64,000 nt of DNA from Kiritimatiellia bacterium (GTDB taxonomy: Bacteria; Verrucomicrobiota; Kiritimatiellia; UBA8416; JADHWI01). Made by a program: the position numbers and the translations under genes. Of this stretch, positions 10,187 to 20,151 are shown in pieces (within the stretch, counting starts at the first letter, position 1; each line of letters opens with the position of its first letter). The stretch lies in the NCBI GenBank assembly GCA_030744755.1, contig JASLPY010000022.1, positions 1 through 64,000 on the forward strand, read 5' to 3'. Below the pieces are notes generated by a model that saw only the letters and a list, made by a program, of their open reading frames with translations, did no database searches and had not been told where the DNA came from.

Positions 10187-11356
10187 TCAGCGCAGCTGCC
10201 ACCTGGCTCCGCGTTTCGATTTGAGAGCCAGCATGCGCCCCACCTGTTCGGCGCAACGCAACAGCATGTCAGGCCCTTTCTCTGGAATCTCCTCTTCGTC
10301 AATCGATGTCTCAAGTGACGAGAAATACGCGTCGATTCCGACCGGAAGAACCTTGTGGGGATCGGCACCCAGTGAGCCGCATATTGCGACAACCGGAAGA
10401 CCCAGTTTCTTGGCTTCGCGGGCAACGCCAGCCGGGGTCTTTCCGAAAGCGGTCTGACCATCCATTCGCCCTTCCCCGGTAATCACCAGGTGACAGCCCT
10501 TGAGCCGTTTCGGCAGCTTCACGGCATCGATAACGATATCAACGCCGGGCCGCAGCCGACCTCCTGTAAAAGCCATCAGCCCACCGCCAAGCCCGCCGGC
10601 GGCACCCGAACCCGGTGTGGTCAGGATGTCAACGCCTATATCGCGCTTCACCAATTCCGCCATTCGTGCCAGGTTTGTATCTAGCTGCTTCACCATTGCA
10701 GGAGTAGCGCCCTTTTGAGGTCCATACACGTGGGCCGCGCCGTGGGGACCCGTCAGCGGGTTATCCACATCGCAGGCTACTTCCACGGCGACCTTTTTGA
10801 GGCGTGGATCGACTTTGCTCATATCGATGGAGCTCAGTCTTCCCAGGGCTCCCCCACCCTCGGGAATGGCCTTCCCCTTCGCATCCAGGAAACGCACACC
10901 AAGAGCCCGGGCCATGCCCGTCCCACCGTCATTAGTTGCACTGCCGCCAATTCCAACCAGAACATGCCGGACATTCAGAGAAAGGGCATGCTTTATGAGC
11001 TGCCCCGTACCGAACGTGCTGGTTTTCATAGGGTTACGCTCTTTGGGCTTGAGCAAAGCCAATCCGTTTGCGGCAGCCATCTCTATGACAGCCGTCTTAC
11101 CGTCCCCGGTAATACCGAACTCAGCCTTGACCTTGCGGCCCAGCGGTCCCTTGACGGTGCGTTTGACGAATTTGCCGCCTGTCGATTCGACAATGGCGCG
11201 CACGGTACCCTCTCCCCCGTCAGCCATGGGGATCTTCCTAACGGCTATATTCAACAGTACGTTCTTGAGTCCTCTCTCCATATAAGAGGCAGCTTCCATG
11301 GCCGTGAGATTGCCCTTGAAAGAGTCCGGCGCTATCGCAATTGTCGTTTTCTTCAT
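10187..11356 (-). CDS. Glycerate kinase (GarK/GlxK family)
   Basis: MKKTTIAIAPDSFKGNLTAMEAA; VRKIPMADGGEGTVRAIV; VGIGGSATNDGGTGMARALG. Start placed at 11356 rather than the longer ORF start at 11377. Confidence 0.95.
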   Translation of the reverse strand: MKKTTIAIAPDSFKGNLTAMEAASYMERGLKNVLLNIAVRKIPMADGGEGTVRAIVESTGGKFVKRTVKGPLGRKVKAEFGITGDGKTAVIEMAAANGLALLKPKERNPMKTSTFGTGQLIKHALSLNVRHVLVGIGGSATNDGGTGMARALGVRFLDAKGKAIPEGGGALGRLSSIDMSKVDPRLKKVAVEVACDVDNPLTGPHGAAHVYGPQKGATPAMVKQLDTNLARMAELVKRDIGVDILTTPGSGAAGGLGGGLMAFTGGRLRPGVDIVIDAVKLPKRLKGCHLVITGEGRMDGQTAFGKTPAGVAREAKKLGLPVVAICGSLGADPHKVLPVGIDAYFSSLETSIDEEEIPEKGPDMLLRCAEQVGRMLALKSKRGARWQLR

Positions 11357-11440
11357 GCGGCCCAGTCTACAAAGCAAAAAACTTCAGCACAACTTTTGAT
11401 TTGAGATTTGATCAGGCAATGGGCAGCATGTGACTTGCAG

Positions 11441-11589
11441 GGCGTGTTGCCCAAATCAGAACGGCGCCTTCGGCGAGATGCTTCGTCCCGACGTACGTCG
11501 GGATCAGCATGACATGACTAGAGGAGATACGGTGAATTCCATATGTCATCTCGAGCGTAGTCGAGAGATCTCGATTTGAGTAACACGCC
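11441..11589. repeat. ~150-bp element with imperfect terminal inverted repeats, containing a TGTCATCTCGAGCGTAG (REP-C type) segment
   Basis: ggcgtgttgcccaaatc (11441-11457) versus gatttgagtaacacgcc (11573-11589); inner tgtcatctcgagcgtagtcgagagatctcg. Confidence 0.65.
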
Positions 11590-11654
11590 GTCCAGACGAA
11601 AACAGACATGACAATGTCAACGGCCTGTTAGCGGTTAATTGGGAGAATGTTGGA

Positions 11655-12692
11655 ATGACTCAGAAGAAAGAAAAGTCGGCGTACGCGAAAGCAGGAGTCG
11701 ATATAGACGAAATGATGGGTGCTCTTTCCGCCGTCAAACGAATGGTGAAGCGAACAGCATCCCCCGCCGTCCTCAGTGACGTGGGTTCTTTCGGAGGACT
11801 CTTCCGCTCCCCGGGCAAGGGTTCTGTTTTAGTCGCCAGCACGGATGGTGTCGGTACGAAGCTGAAAGTGGCCCTCATGGCCAAGAAGCACAATACCGTC
11901 GGCCAGGATCTTGTAAACCATTGCGTGAATGACATCCTGGTCCAAGGAGCCGTTCCGCTGTTCTTCATGGATTACGTCGGCACCGCAAAACTCAAGGGCC
12001 CGGTTTTTCGTGATATCGTGGCAGGCCTGTGCAAGGCATGCCGCGAGAACGGATGCGCGCTTTTGGGCGGCGAAACCGCGGAGATGCCGGGATTGTATCC
12101 GCAGGGCGAGTATGACCTCGTCGGAACCATCGTCGGGGCGGTTAAGAGGAAAGAGCTCGTGACCGGGAGCAGCATAAGGCCCGGGGACGTGATCATCGGC
12201 CTGGCATCGAACGGGCTGCACACGAATGGTTACTCGCTGGCGCGCAATGTCATCTTCGGGAAAGCGAAGCTCAAGGTGAACGACAAGTTGCCGGGGACCT
12301 CGCGAAAAGTCTCCGACATTCTCCTTGCGGTTCACAGGAGTTATCTGAAGCCCGTCCGCAAGGTGATGGTATCCGTGCGCGTACAGGGCATGGCCCACAT
12401 CACGGGTGGCGGACTGTACGACAACGTCCCGAGAATCCTGCCCCCGAACACATGCGCGGTCATCGATCCGAACTCATGGAAGGTTCCGGCCGTTTTCGAT
12501 TTCATCGGGGAGAAAGGCAAGGTCTCCCGTGACGAAATGTACCGCGTGTTCAACATGGGTATAGGGTTTACTCTTATCCTGAGAAAACGTGATGCGGCAA
12601 ATGCGCTGCAGATACTCAAGAAATCACGCGTAAAAGCCACCCTCATCGGTGAGATCCGCAAGGGCAGGAAAGAGGTCGTGCTGCTGGGATGA
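11655..12692 (+). CDS. purM: Phosphoribosylformylglycinamidine cyclo-ligase
   Basis: YAKAGVDIDEM; VASTDGVGTKLKVA; LLGGETAEMPGLY; HITGGGLYDNVPRILP. Confidence 0.97.
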   Translation: MTQKKEKSAYAKAGVDIDEMMGALSAVKRMVKRTASPAVLSDVGSFGGLFRSPGKGSVLVASTDGVGTKLKVALMAKKHNTVGQDLVNHCVNDILVQGAVPLFFMDYVGTAKLKGPVFRDIVAGLCKACRENGCALLGGETAEMPGLYPQGEYDLVGTIVGAVKRKELVTGSSIRPGDVIIGLASNGLHTNGYSLARNVIFGKAKLKVNDKLPGTSRKVSDILLAVHRSYLKPVRKVMVSVRVQGMAHITGGGLYDNVPRILPPNTCAVIDPNSWKVPAVFDFIGEKGKVSRDEMYRVFNMGIGFTLILRKRDAANALQILKKSRVKATLIGEIRKGRKEVVLLG

Positions 12693-12710
12693 GGGGAGGG
12701 GTTGGGAGTC

Positions 12711-12838
12711 AACGTCCAACGCCCAACGCCCAACATTCAACGCCCAAGTGAATGATGAATTGCGAATGGGGATTGTACGCTGAGTCTCTCTCTCTAGAAC
12801 TTGGATGTTGGTTGTTGGGCGTTGGACGTTGGACGTTG
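12711..12838. repeat. Heptamer array in imperfect inverted repeat
   Basis: AACGTCC AACGCCC AACGCCC AACATTC AACGCCC (12711-12745), opposed by cttggatgttggttgttgggcgttggacgttggacgttg (12800-12838). Confidence 0.85.
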
Positions 12839-12848
12839 AAAAAAACTA

Positions 12849-13484
12849 CTACCGCTTTGCGCGGTCAGGCAGCCACTTTTCTCTTTTGCTGGTGTTCTCG
12901 GGGAGAATCGTGGTTCGGTACGTCGTAGATCTTCCGGGTGACTGGAAGTCGCCGCCGGCATCAAATCCGCCGCCGATTCCACCTGTCAGATCAGGGCCTT
13001 GGATCATTAACCGGTCACGCTCAAATAACGTCCCTACTGTAGAAGCCTGGTCTGTATCATCTCTTCCTGTGGTCGACTTCCTCGCAGCCGAAGCACCATC
13101 GGCGAGCCAGCCCCAGCCAGACCGTTTTCCGTTGCCGGGCAGCAGCCACATACCGGAATCGGAATCCTCATCATCGCCAGACCGCGTCACCACGGCGGGG
13201 GAATACTGGGACGTCTTCGTGGTACCAGCCGAAGAGCCGGAGCGGTAATCTTCGGTTGGCTGGGGAACGTTGACACCCTTGTCAGTGGGCTTTTTCATGG
13301 CAACCGGCTGGTGCATTTCAACGTCCCGGTAAGATGCCGGGACGACCACTTCATAGCCGTCGAACTTCAAGATCTTCTGCTTTTCGACAGGCTCAGCATC
13401 TTTCCCGTCATCATCGCAGAAGGCGTTCAGGCATGTTGCAGACGCCAGCAACAGAACTGCTGTAAGTTTCAGATTCATCGCCAC
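12849..13484 (-). CDS. Hypothetical secreted protein
   Basis: 211-aa ORF with N-terminal signal-like LTAVLLLASATCLNAF; no family recognised. Confidence 0.6.
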   Translation of the reverse strand: MAMNLKLTAVLLLASATCLNAFCDDDGKDAEPVEKQKILKFDGYEVVVPASYRDVEMHQPVAMKKPTDKGVNVPQPTEDYRSGSSAGTTKTSQYSPAVVTRSGDDEDSDSGMWLLPGNGKRSGWGWLADGASAARKSTTGRDDTDQASTVGTLFERDRLMIQGPDLTGGIGGGFDAGGDFQSPGRSTTYRTTILPENTSKREKWLPDRAKR

Positions 13485-13503
13485 TATAATACCACAGTCG
13501 CGG

Positions 13504-14205
13504 TCACTTGCTATCGATTTTTCTTCTGAACTTGGGATTGTTGCCGGCGATGACGATGGTTACTTCTCCCTTGACCTTGACCCCTTCAAACTCGCCGACA
13601 AGGTCGGAGAGGTAGCCGCGCGAAACACGTTCAAATTTCTTGGTAAGCTCGATGCAGACCGCGGCTTTTCGATCGCCCAGCATAGACAGGGCCGCCTCGA
13701 GCGAGGCGCTGACCCTGTAAGGTGATTCAAAGAGGACGAGGGTGTGCGGCATGTCGCTTTCGTTCTCGAAGAAGCGCTTCCGTCCGCCCGGTTTTCGCGG
13801 TGGGTAACCCTTAAAAGTGTAGCTTGATGTCGGAAGGCCCGACTGGAGCAGCGCAATCGGGACAGCCGATGGCCCGGGGATAACTTCGACATCGATGCCG
13901 GCTTTGAGCGCGGCGGCAATGACGCGGTAACCTGGATCACTGATGCCCGGGTATCCGCCGTCGCTGCAGACGGCAATGTTCCTGCCTTTCTCCAGCAAGC
14001 CAAGCAACTGCCTGCCCACCTTGCTCTCTACGCCCTGGCGATATGACATAAACGCGGAGGGGCGCGGAATCTTCAGGTGACTCAGGAGCCCCCTGGTTCT
14101 GCGGGTATCTTCACAGGCAATACCGTCAGCCTCGCCCAGCACCCTGATCGCCCTGGCGGATATATCCTCAAGGTTTCCAACGGGAGTCGCAACGATATAC
14201 AGCAT
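13504..14205 (-). CDS. rsmI: 16S rRNA (cytidine(1402)-2'-O)-methyltransferase
   Basis: MLYIVATPVGNLEDIS; ACEDTRRTRGLL; VCSDGGYPGISDPG. Start placed at 14205; upstream ORF extension judged spurious. Confidence 0.94.
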   Translation of the reverse strand: MLYIVATPVGNLEDISARAIRVLGEADGIACEDTRRTRGLLSHLKIPRPSAFMSYRQGVESKVGRQLLGLLEKGRNIAVCSDGGYPGISDPGYRVIAAALKAGIDVEVIPGPSAVPIALLQSGLPTSSYTFKGYPPRKPGGRKRFFENESDMPHTLVLFESPYRVSASLEAALSMLGDRKAAVCIELTKKFERVSRGYLSDLVGEFEGVKVKGEVTIVIAGNNPKFRRKIDSK

Positions 14206-14413
14206 AATCCAACACCTCCGACTGAGGGCCAATTGTGGGCGCATCCTTCCACTGCGTCCATTGAAAAAGGGCATTGCATAAAAGAAACGCGATATATCTT
14301 GTGCAAAGTGAGGCATTTACCTTTCCCGCTCGTGTTCATACAATTGGGGTTCTGATGACGTACTGTTTGGAGCAGATCGACCGTGGACATCCTCACAGCA
14401 AAGAGGTAACGAG

Positions 14414-15673
14414 ATGACGAGCAGGGAAAGAGTAGCGAAGATTCTTGATCACGAGACGCCGGACCGCACCGTCGTCGACCTCGGCGGAATGCATTGCAGC
14501 GGGGCCCATGTCAGCGTCGTGTATGGGCTCCGCCAGGCGCTTGGTCTGGATGAACCCGGAACACCGGTGAAGGTGCGCGACTGCTACCAGATGGCGGGAG
14601 ATATTGACCTCCAGCTCATAGGAGCGCTCCAGCTGGACATTGCTCTCATCCCGTCGCTCAACACGATGTTTGGGTTCCCGAAGACCGATTGGAAGCCCTG
14701 GACAACGTTTGAAGGAGTCCCGGCGCTTGTTCCCGGCCTTTTCAACACTGAACCCGATGAGAAGGGCGACATCCTGCAATACCCCTGCGGTGACAGAACA
14801 GTTTCCCCTTCCGGACGTATGCCCAACGGCGGATTCTACCACGATGCAATAATTCGCCAGGAACCGATCGACGACAGCAAGCTGAATCCCGAAGACAACT
14901 TTGAGGACTTTGGGCCCATCTCCGACCAGGAACTGGAGTTCGTGCAAGAAGGAGTGGACAACTACTACGGGAATACGGAACTGGCTCTGACAATAGGCAT
15001 ACCCGGAGCGGCCTTTGGAGATATCGCTCTTGTACCCGCGCCCTGGCTTAAGCACCCAAAGGGAATTCGCGACATAGAGGAGTGGTACATAAGCACAGTG
15101 ACTCGACGGGACTACCTGCAGGAAGTGTTCGCCCGGCAGACGGAGATCTGCATAGAGAATATAGAGGTGATCTACGAGGCGGTCGGTGACAAGGTGCAAC
15201 TGGCCATGATGGACGGGACCGACTTTGCAACACAGGAGAGCCTCTTCTGTTCGCCCGATTCCTACGCCGAGCTGTACCTCCCCCATGCAAAGAAAGTGAA
15301 CGACTTCATTCACGCAAACACTAAATGGCGAACCGTCAAGCATTGCTGTGGCGCCTGCGAACCGATGATTCCCAAGTTCATCGATGCGGGATACGATGTT
15401 CTCAATCCCGTGCAATGCTCGGCCGCAGGAATGGATCCGGAAATGCTGGTCGACAAGTACGGTGACGATGTCGTGTTCTGGGGCGGGGGCGTTGACACTC
15501 AGAAAACCCTGCCGTTCGGGACACCGGAAGAAGTGCGGGAAGAGGTCAAGAAGCGGGTCGAGATACTGTCGAGAAAGAACGGGTACATATTCAACGCCAT
15601 TCACGTGATTCAGTGCAAAACTCCCGTCGACAACGTCCTGGCGATGTTCGAGGCCGTGGGGAGAGAATTCTAA
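14414..15673 (+). CDS. Uroporphyrinogen decarboxylase (URO-D) family protein
   Basis: MTSRERVAKILDHETPDR start; C-terminal HCCGACEPMIPKFIDAGYDVLNPVQCSAAGMDPE. Confidence 0.88.
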   Translation: MTSRERVAKILDHETPDRTVVDLGGMHCSGAHVSVVYGLRQALGLDEPGTPVKVRDCYQMAGDIDLQLIGALQLDIALIPSLNTMFGFPKTDWKPWTTFEGVPALVPGLFNTEPDEKGDILQYPCGDRTVSPSGRMPNGGFYHDAIIRQEPIDDSKLNPEDNFEDFGPISDQELEFVQEGVDNYYGNTELALTIGIPGAAFGDIALVPAPWLKHPKGIRDIEEWYISTVTRRDYLQEVFARQTEICIENIEVIYEAVGDKVQLAMMDGTDFATQESLFCSPDSYAELYLPHAKKVNDFIHANTKWRTVKHCCGACEPMIPKFIDAGYDVLNPVQCSAAGMDPEMLVDKYGDDVVFWGGGVDTQKTLPFGTPEEVREEVKKRVEILSRKNGYIFNAIHVIQCKTPVDNVLAMFEAVGREF

Positions 15674-15682
15674 CGAATCGCT

Positions 15683-18262
15683 TCACCTCCACTCATGCTT
15701 CGGGTACCGTCCGCGCAGATCTTTCTTTGCCCGCTCGTAGCCGTTCTGCCAGAAACTCTCAAGGTCATCGGTGATCTGCACTGTACGCTGGTTTGGAGCC
15801 AGGATGTGGGCTCGCACAGGCACTTTGCCCATACAGATGAAGGGAAGCGCGTGTGTATCGTACAGATCCTGGATCCGAATCGCCATGTATGGTCCGTTGG
15901 CGGGATCATCGTACAAGATACGCGGCTCGCGACCATTTTCGATGCGCACCCGGTCCGGCGCGTACGCTTCTACAGACGCACTCTGTTCACGACTCAGCCA
16001 GGCCTTGAGAACCGGCCATACTTCGCGCGTCTTGATATCTTTGTAGCTCCTTGCGCCGTGGCAGATCTGTTCGACAAGGGATCGCCTGCCCGTATCCCTA
16101 ATACCGGGAACACCCAGTTCGGCACAGTGGTCTGCGACCAGGTTCACGCGTCCGATCCAACGCTCCACCTTCGCATCCCAGGCCTTGAGGGCAAGGCGTC
16201 CCGAAATCACCTCGTCCGCCAGTAACGTTGCTGCCTCGTCATCGGTCACGTCCTCCGCCCGGCAGACCGCAATGACAAGATCCCGATACAGAGTTCGACG
16301 CTCAGCGCGCACACGCTTGATCGACGAATCATAGATTATCTCACGGGCCTCAGAGAATGCGTGGCCAAACATCTCCTGGAGCCATTCCGGCTGAAGCGCA
16401 GTCAGGCCGGACAAACGTACGTCCACTTCCCCGCGTCGCTTCCCGATTTCCTGGATTTCGGCCGCTACAACGAGTTCGCGTTTGCTATCGACAATGCTGT
16501 CGCCGCTGATCGTGCCACGCCGGCCGTGCACAATGCTGCAGCGGGAGGATCCGCTGCCCACGCGTCGTGCCACCTGGTCAGGAAAACCCGTCATCACACA
16601 ACGATATAGCAGTTCCGGTACGACATCGGCATCGAAACAATCCAATCCCAACGACCTCGCCGTTCGCAGAAGCTGCTCAGCCGAACGTCCGACTGCACGT
16701 GCCGCCAAACCGTGAATCCCGAAAGGCTCACAGTCCTCCCGTCGAAACCTGTTTCGCGATGCCTCCTCCCAAGCCCTTAGCTGCAGGAACAGGTCCGAAT
16801 CGTGCAGCCCCTGAACAAGGTCCAGACGGCGTTCTCGAGTTTGCGCGTCAACCCGCCGAATCAAGATGGGACGTTCCTGGAGCAGGGCTGCGACAACGCA
16901 GACGGTCGGCGCGCAGGCAAAATACTCCCCGGACACCAGCATGCGGGACACGCGAGGATGAAGAGGGAAGGACGCAAGGCGACGACCCAACTCCGTAACC
17001 TCCCCATCTTTCGTCAAGGCGCCCAGGTCATACAGCAGACGTTCTGCCTTGTCGATGCTATGCGGCAATGGGGCATCCACCCACGGAAATGCCGCCAGGT
17101 CATCCACGCCGGCCACGCGAAGCTGGAGCACCGTCTCCGCCAAGTCCACGCGATGCAACTCGGGGGGGTCATGCCGCACCCGGCCCGCCTGGTCTCGCTC
17201 GGTCCACAGCCGTACACAACAGCCTGGACTCAATCGCCCTGCCCTACCTGCGCGCTGATCCGCCGACGCCTGGCTGATCTTCTCGACGAGAAGCGTATTG
17301 ATTCCACGCCGTGCATCGAAAGACGCTTTCCTCGCAAGACCGCTGTCCACCACCATCGTGATTCCCTCGATCGTCAACGAGGTCTCCGCGACATTCGTAG
17401 CAACAACAATCTTGCGCCCGCTGGAAGGCATCAACGCGCGATCCTGTTCCTCAACCGGCAGTTCCCCGTACAGGGGCAGTACGTGGCATTCACGAATCAT
17501 CGGCGAACGTTTCAGCGCCTCAACGGTTCTCCGGATCTCGTAGACGCCCGGCATGAACACCAGGATATCTCCATCGTCCCGCTCTTTGAGAAGCCCGCCC
17601 ACCTCGCGCACAGCGGTGTCCCACGGTTCCGCTTTCGCACGCGCCTCACTGCGCAGGTAACGAATATCTACGGGATAGGCACGTCCCTCCGAACGTATCG
17701 AGTGACAAGGCGAAAGAGATGACTCAAGCTGGGCAGCATCAAGCGTTGCCGACATGATGACAATTTTCAGATCCGGCCGGGTCGTGGCCTGAAGACGCAG
17801 CGCAAACCCCAGCATCAAGTCGCAGTAAAGATGCCGCTCATGAAACTCGTCGAAGACTATGACACTGACACGACGAAGGTCCGGATCACCGAGCATTTCT
17901 CTCAGCAGTATTCCGTCCGTCTCGTACTTGATTAGAGTCGACGGACCAGAATGGTTTTCAAAGCGGACCTGGTACCCCACTTCCTCTCCAAGCTGAACCT
18001 CTAGCTCGCCCGCCACGCGGCGCGCCAGCATTCGGGCCGCTATTCGGCGGGGCTGAAGAACCACAATCCGCCCATCACCCTCGATCCCCTGTCGCAAAAT
18101 CATCTGTGGAACCTGCGTGGATTTTCCCGATCCGGTTGGGGCAACCACGATCAGGCGGTTCCCCGTCCGCAGGGCATCCACGATGCGATTCTCTTCATCA
18201 TATATAGGCAGACGCTTCATCGCACTCCACTGGCAACCCGCAGGCGCCCTTCGCGTAAACAT
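15683..18262 (-). CDS. hrpB: ATP-dependent helicase HrpB
   Basis: VVAPTGSGKSTQVPQ Walker A; FDEFHERHL; ATNVAETSLTIEGI; DQRAGRAGR. Confidence 0.95.
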   Translation of the reverse strand: MFTRRAPAGCQWSAMKRLPIYDEENRIVDALRTGNRLIVVAPTGSGKSTQVPQMILRQGIEGDGRIVVLQPRRIAARMLARRVAGELEVQLGEEVGYQVRFENHSGPSTLIKYETDGILLREMLGDPDLRRVSVIVFDEFHERHLYCDLMLGFALRLQATTRPDLKIVIMSATLDAAQLESSLSPCHSIRSEGRAYPVDIRYLRSEARAKAEPWDTAVREVGGLLKERDDGDILVFMPGVYEIRRTVEALKRSPMIRECHVLPLYGELPVEEQDRALMPSSGRKIVVATNVAETSLTIEGITMVVDSGLARKASFDARRGINTLLVEKISQASADQRAGRAGRLSPGCCVRLWTERDQAGRVRHDPPELHRVDLAETVLQLRVAGVDDLAAFPWVDAPLPHSIDKAERLLYDLGALTKDGEVTELGRRLASFPLHPRVSRMLVSGEYFACAPTVCVVAALLQERPILIRRVDAQTRERRLDLVQGLHDSDLFLQLRAWEEASRNRFRREDCEPFGIHGLAARAVGRSAEQLLRTARSLGLDCFDADVVPELLYRCVMTGFPDQVARRVGSGSSRCSIVHGRRGTISGDSIVDSKRELVVAAEIQEIGKRRGEVDVRLSGLTALQPEWLQEMFGHAFSEAREIIYDSSIKRVRAERRTLYRDLVIAVCRAEDVTDDEAATLLADEVISGRLALKAWDAKVERWIGRVNLVADHCAELGVPGIRDTGRRSLVEQICHGARSYKDIKTREVWPVLKAWLSREQSASVEAYAPDRVRIENGREPRILYDDPANGPYMAIRIQDLYDTHALPFICMGKVPVRAHILAPNQRTVQITDDLESFWQNGYERAKKDLRGRYPKHEWR

Positions 18263-18305
18263 TCCTTTTAAGTATTCTCGCGGGGTTCAGGTCGCGAACC
18301 GGACG

Positions 18306-19199
18306 TTATAGCGCCACCCCGAATAGACGTAGCCTACTGGTCAGCACATTATCCAGGCCAGGTAAATCCCTCGGGTAGATTGAGATCAGGCGTTTGCCTT
18401 CCTGCTGATATAGCGTCTGCTTTTTGTACATGCTCATCTTGTACTTTGGCGTGTCCAAACCCCAATACTCGATGTAGACATCCAGCTCAGGCAGATAGAA
18501 ATCGGGACGGATTTGAAACTCGCCGATGATCCGATACTTCGTATCGTACCGGTAGGCAATTCCATGTCTGGAAAGCCACTCGGCGATACGTCGCTCGCCT
18601 TTCGATTGCACGAGCGTTCCGTCGCGCGCCTTGATGGTTTTGCTTATTTCTACTTGAGTTTCGAAATTTCGCCGCTCCAAGAACACTTCATCAAAACAGC
18701 GATCGCAGAACACGCGTTGAAAAGCTTCATTCGAACGTGTGTATTCCTCCACGGAAACCGGCGTGTCGCAGCGTTTACAGCGGTGTTTCACACCGGTTTC
18801 GGTGTCTTGCGAGGCTTGCTCTATGGCATCTGCCGCGGTTTTGGCTGCGGCCCGTACGTAATTGCGGTTTGCGGGATTTCGTGCCATATCGCGAAGATCC
18901 TGCACGTGTGCGTGTGCGGCCGCACCATACTTCTTCAGCGCTCGGATGGCATATTGCTGGGTCTGCGGATGGCGGCCACGCAGTGCCAGGGGAGCCAGCG
19001 CCGCCACGGCCGCCTCTGTGTCAGCACCAAACTCAGCCAGTTTTCCGATGGCCGAGGCCACAAGCCGTTGAACTTCGTTCGACGGCAGACGGCACAACTC
19101 AACGAGTTCCGGCAGAGCCTTCGGATCGCCTGTGCGGCCCAGATGCAGCGCTCGCTGTACAGCTTTGTGGTGTTCGTCTGGCAGCATGGGGCTTTTCAT
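18306..19199 (-). CDS. HEAT-repeat + zinc-ribbon + PD-(D/E)XK-like endonuclease fold protein
   Basis: HEAT-like ALPELVELCRLPSNEVQRLVASAIGKLAEFG; CKRCDT...CDRCFD; SKGERRIAEWL...RPDFYLPELDVYIEYWG...MYKKQ. Start placed at 19199. Confidence 0.7.
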   Translation of the reverse strand: MKSPMLPDEHHKAVQRALHLGRTGDPKALPELVELCRLPSNEVQRLVASAIGKLAEFGADTEAAVAALAPLALRGRHPQTQQYAIRALKKYGAAAHAHVQDLRDMARNPANRNYVRAAAKTAADAIEQASQDTETGVKHRCKRCDTPVSVEEYTRSNEAFQRVFCDRCFDEVFLERRNFETQVEISKTIKARDGTLVQSKGERRIAEWLSRHGIAYRYDTKYRIIGEFQIRPDFYLPELDVYIEYWGLDTPKYKMSMYKKQTLYQQEGKRLISIYPRDLPGLDNVLTSRLRLFGVAL

Positions 19200-19552
19200 C
19201 GCACGTCCTCTCTGATGCGGTGTCAACTCGCTATCGCTCGCCAACGGCAGTAAAACGAGAATACAAGCTATGAGTCTATTGGCGAGCGATAGAGAGTCAA
19301 TACATTCTTGTTGCCTTGCTGCCTGCACACACCACCGGTGACAGGCGATATGTCTAATGGGACGGTAAGCATTGGATAAGGCACTGGGCGACAGTAGTAT
19401 TGCTGGAGGCTTTTCAAGAAAGGAACAGTTCGCTATGTGAAGAAGCCCTCTCAGCTTCGGTTCCGCTATTGACTCTCCCAAAACCTTCCTATATTCTTCT
19501 GACATTAATCGATGGGTGTGCTGACCGTCATGTTTTTGGAGGTCCTTAGGCT

Positions 19553-20116
19553 ATGAAGAAGCTTCTTGTAATCCTTTCTGTTGCATTTGTCGCTTTCGCT
19601 ACTCCGTCGATCGCCGACTTTTATGATTTCGACGGTTTGATTGTCGACATCGAGTACTCTGCCGGCACTGGAGACAACGAGGCAATGCTGGTGCTCACTT
19701 TCGGCATAGATACTTACGCTTTTCTTTATTCCTGGGACGGTTCGGCTACTGGCCTGGACATGCTCCAGACGGTCGATGCGGCTTCGACGGACATGACGAT
19801 CACTTATGGGGCCGGCAATACTATCGACACAATAAGCTACGACGGCAACTCGGGAGGCGGTGTGGTACCTACCAGCTGGTGGACGATTTTTCTGAGCACT
19901 GACGGTACATCGTGGTCATTCCAGCTCGATGCGCCACCGCATCCGGACGACTATGACCTGACTGACGGGGATTTTAATGGCTATGGTCTTCAAACAACGA
20001 TCAATGGCCAGGGAACCAAGCCCGTCACCCCCGTGGTCCCTGAACCCGGCACCGCCGCGTTACTGATCATCGGCGGAGTTGTAGCGTGGGGACGCGCAAG
20101 GAAGCGCCTGGGCTGA
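19553..20116 (+). CDS. PEP-CTERM sorting-signal protein
   Basis: N-terminal signal peptide; C-terminus VVPEPGTAALLIIGGVVAWGRARKRLG. Confidence 0.88.
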   Translation: MKKLLVILSVAFVAFATPSIADFYDFDGLIVDIEYSAGTGDNEAMLVLTFGIDTYAFLYSWDGSATGLDMLQTVDAASTDMTITYGAGNTIDTISYDGNSGGGVVPTSWWTIFLSTDGTSWSFQLDAPPHPDDYDLTDGDFNGYGLQTTINGQGTKPVTPVVPEPGTAALLIIGGVVAWGRARKRLG

Positions 20117-20151
20117 GTTGACCCGCAGTTTTTGTCGGATACTCGTACGCA

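Noticed and set aside
14393-15604. 403-aa ORF antisense to the URO-D family gene
   Set aside because: Shadow ORF; the sense product has family motifs through its full length
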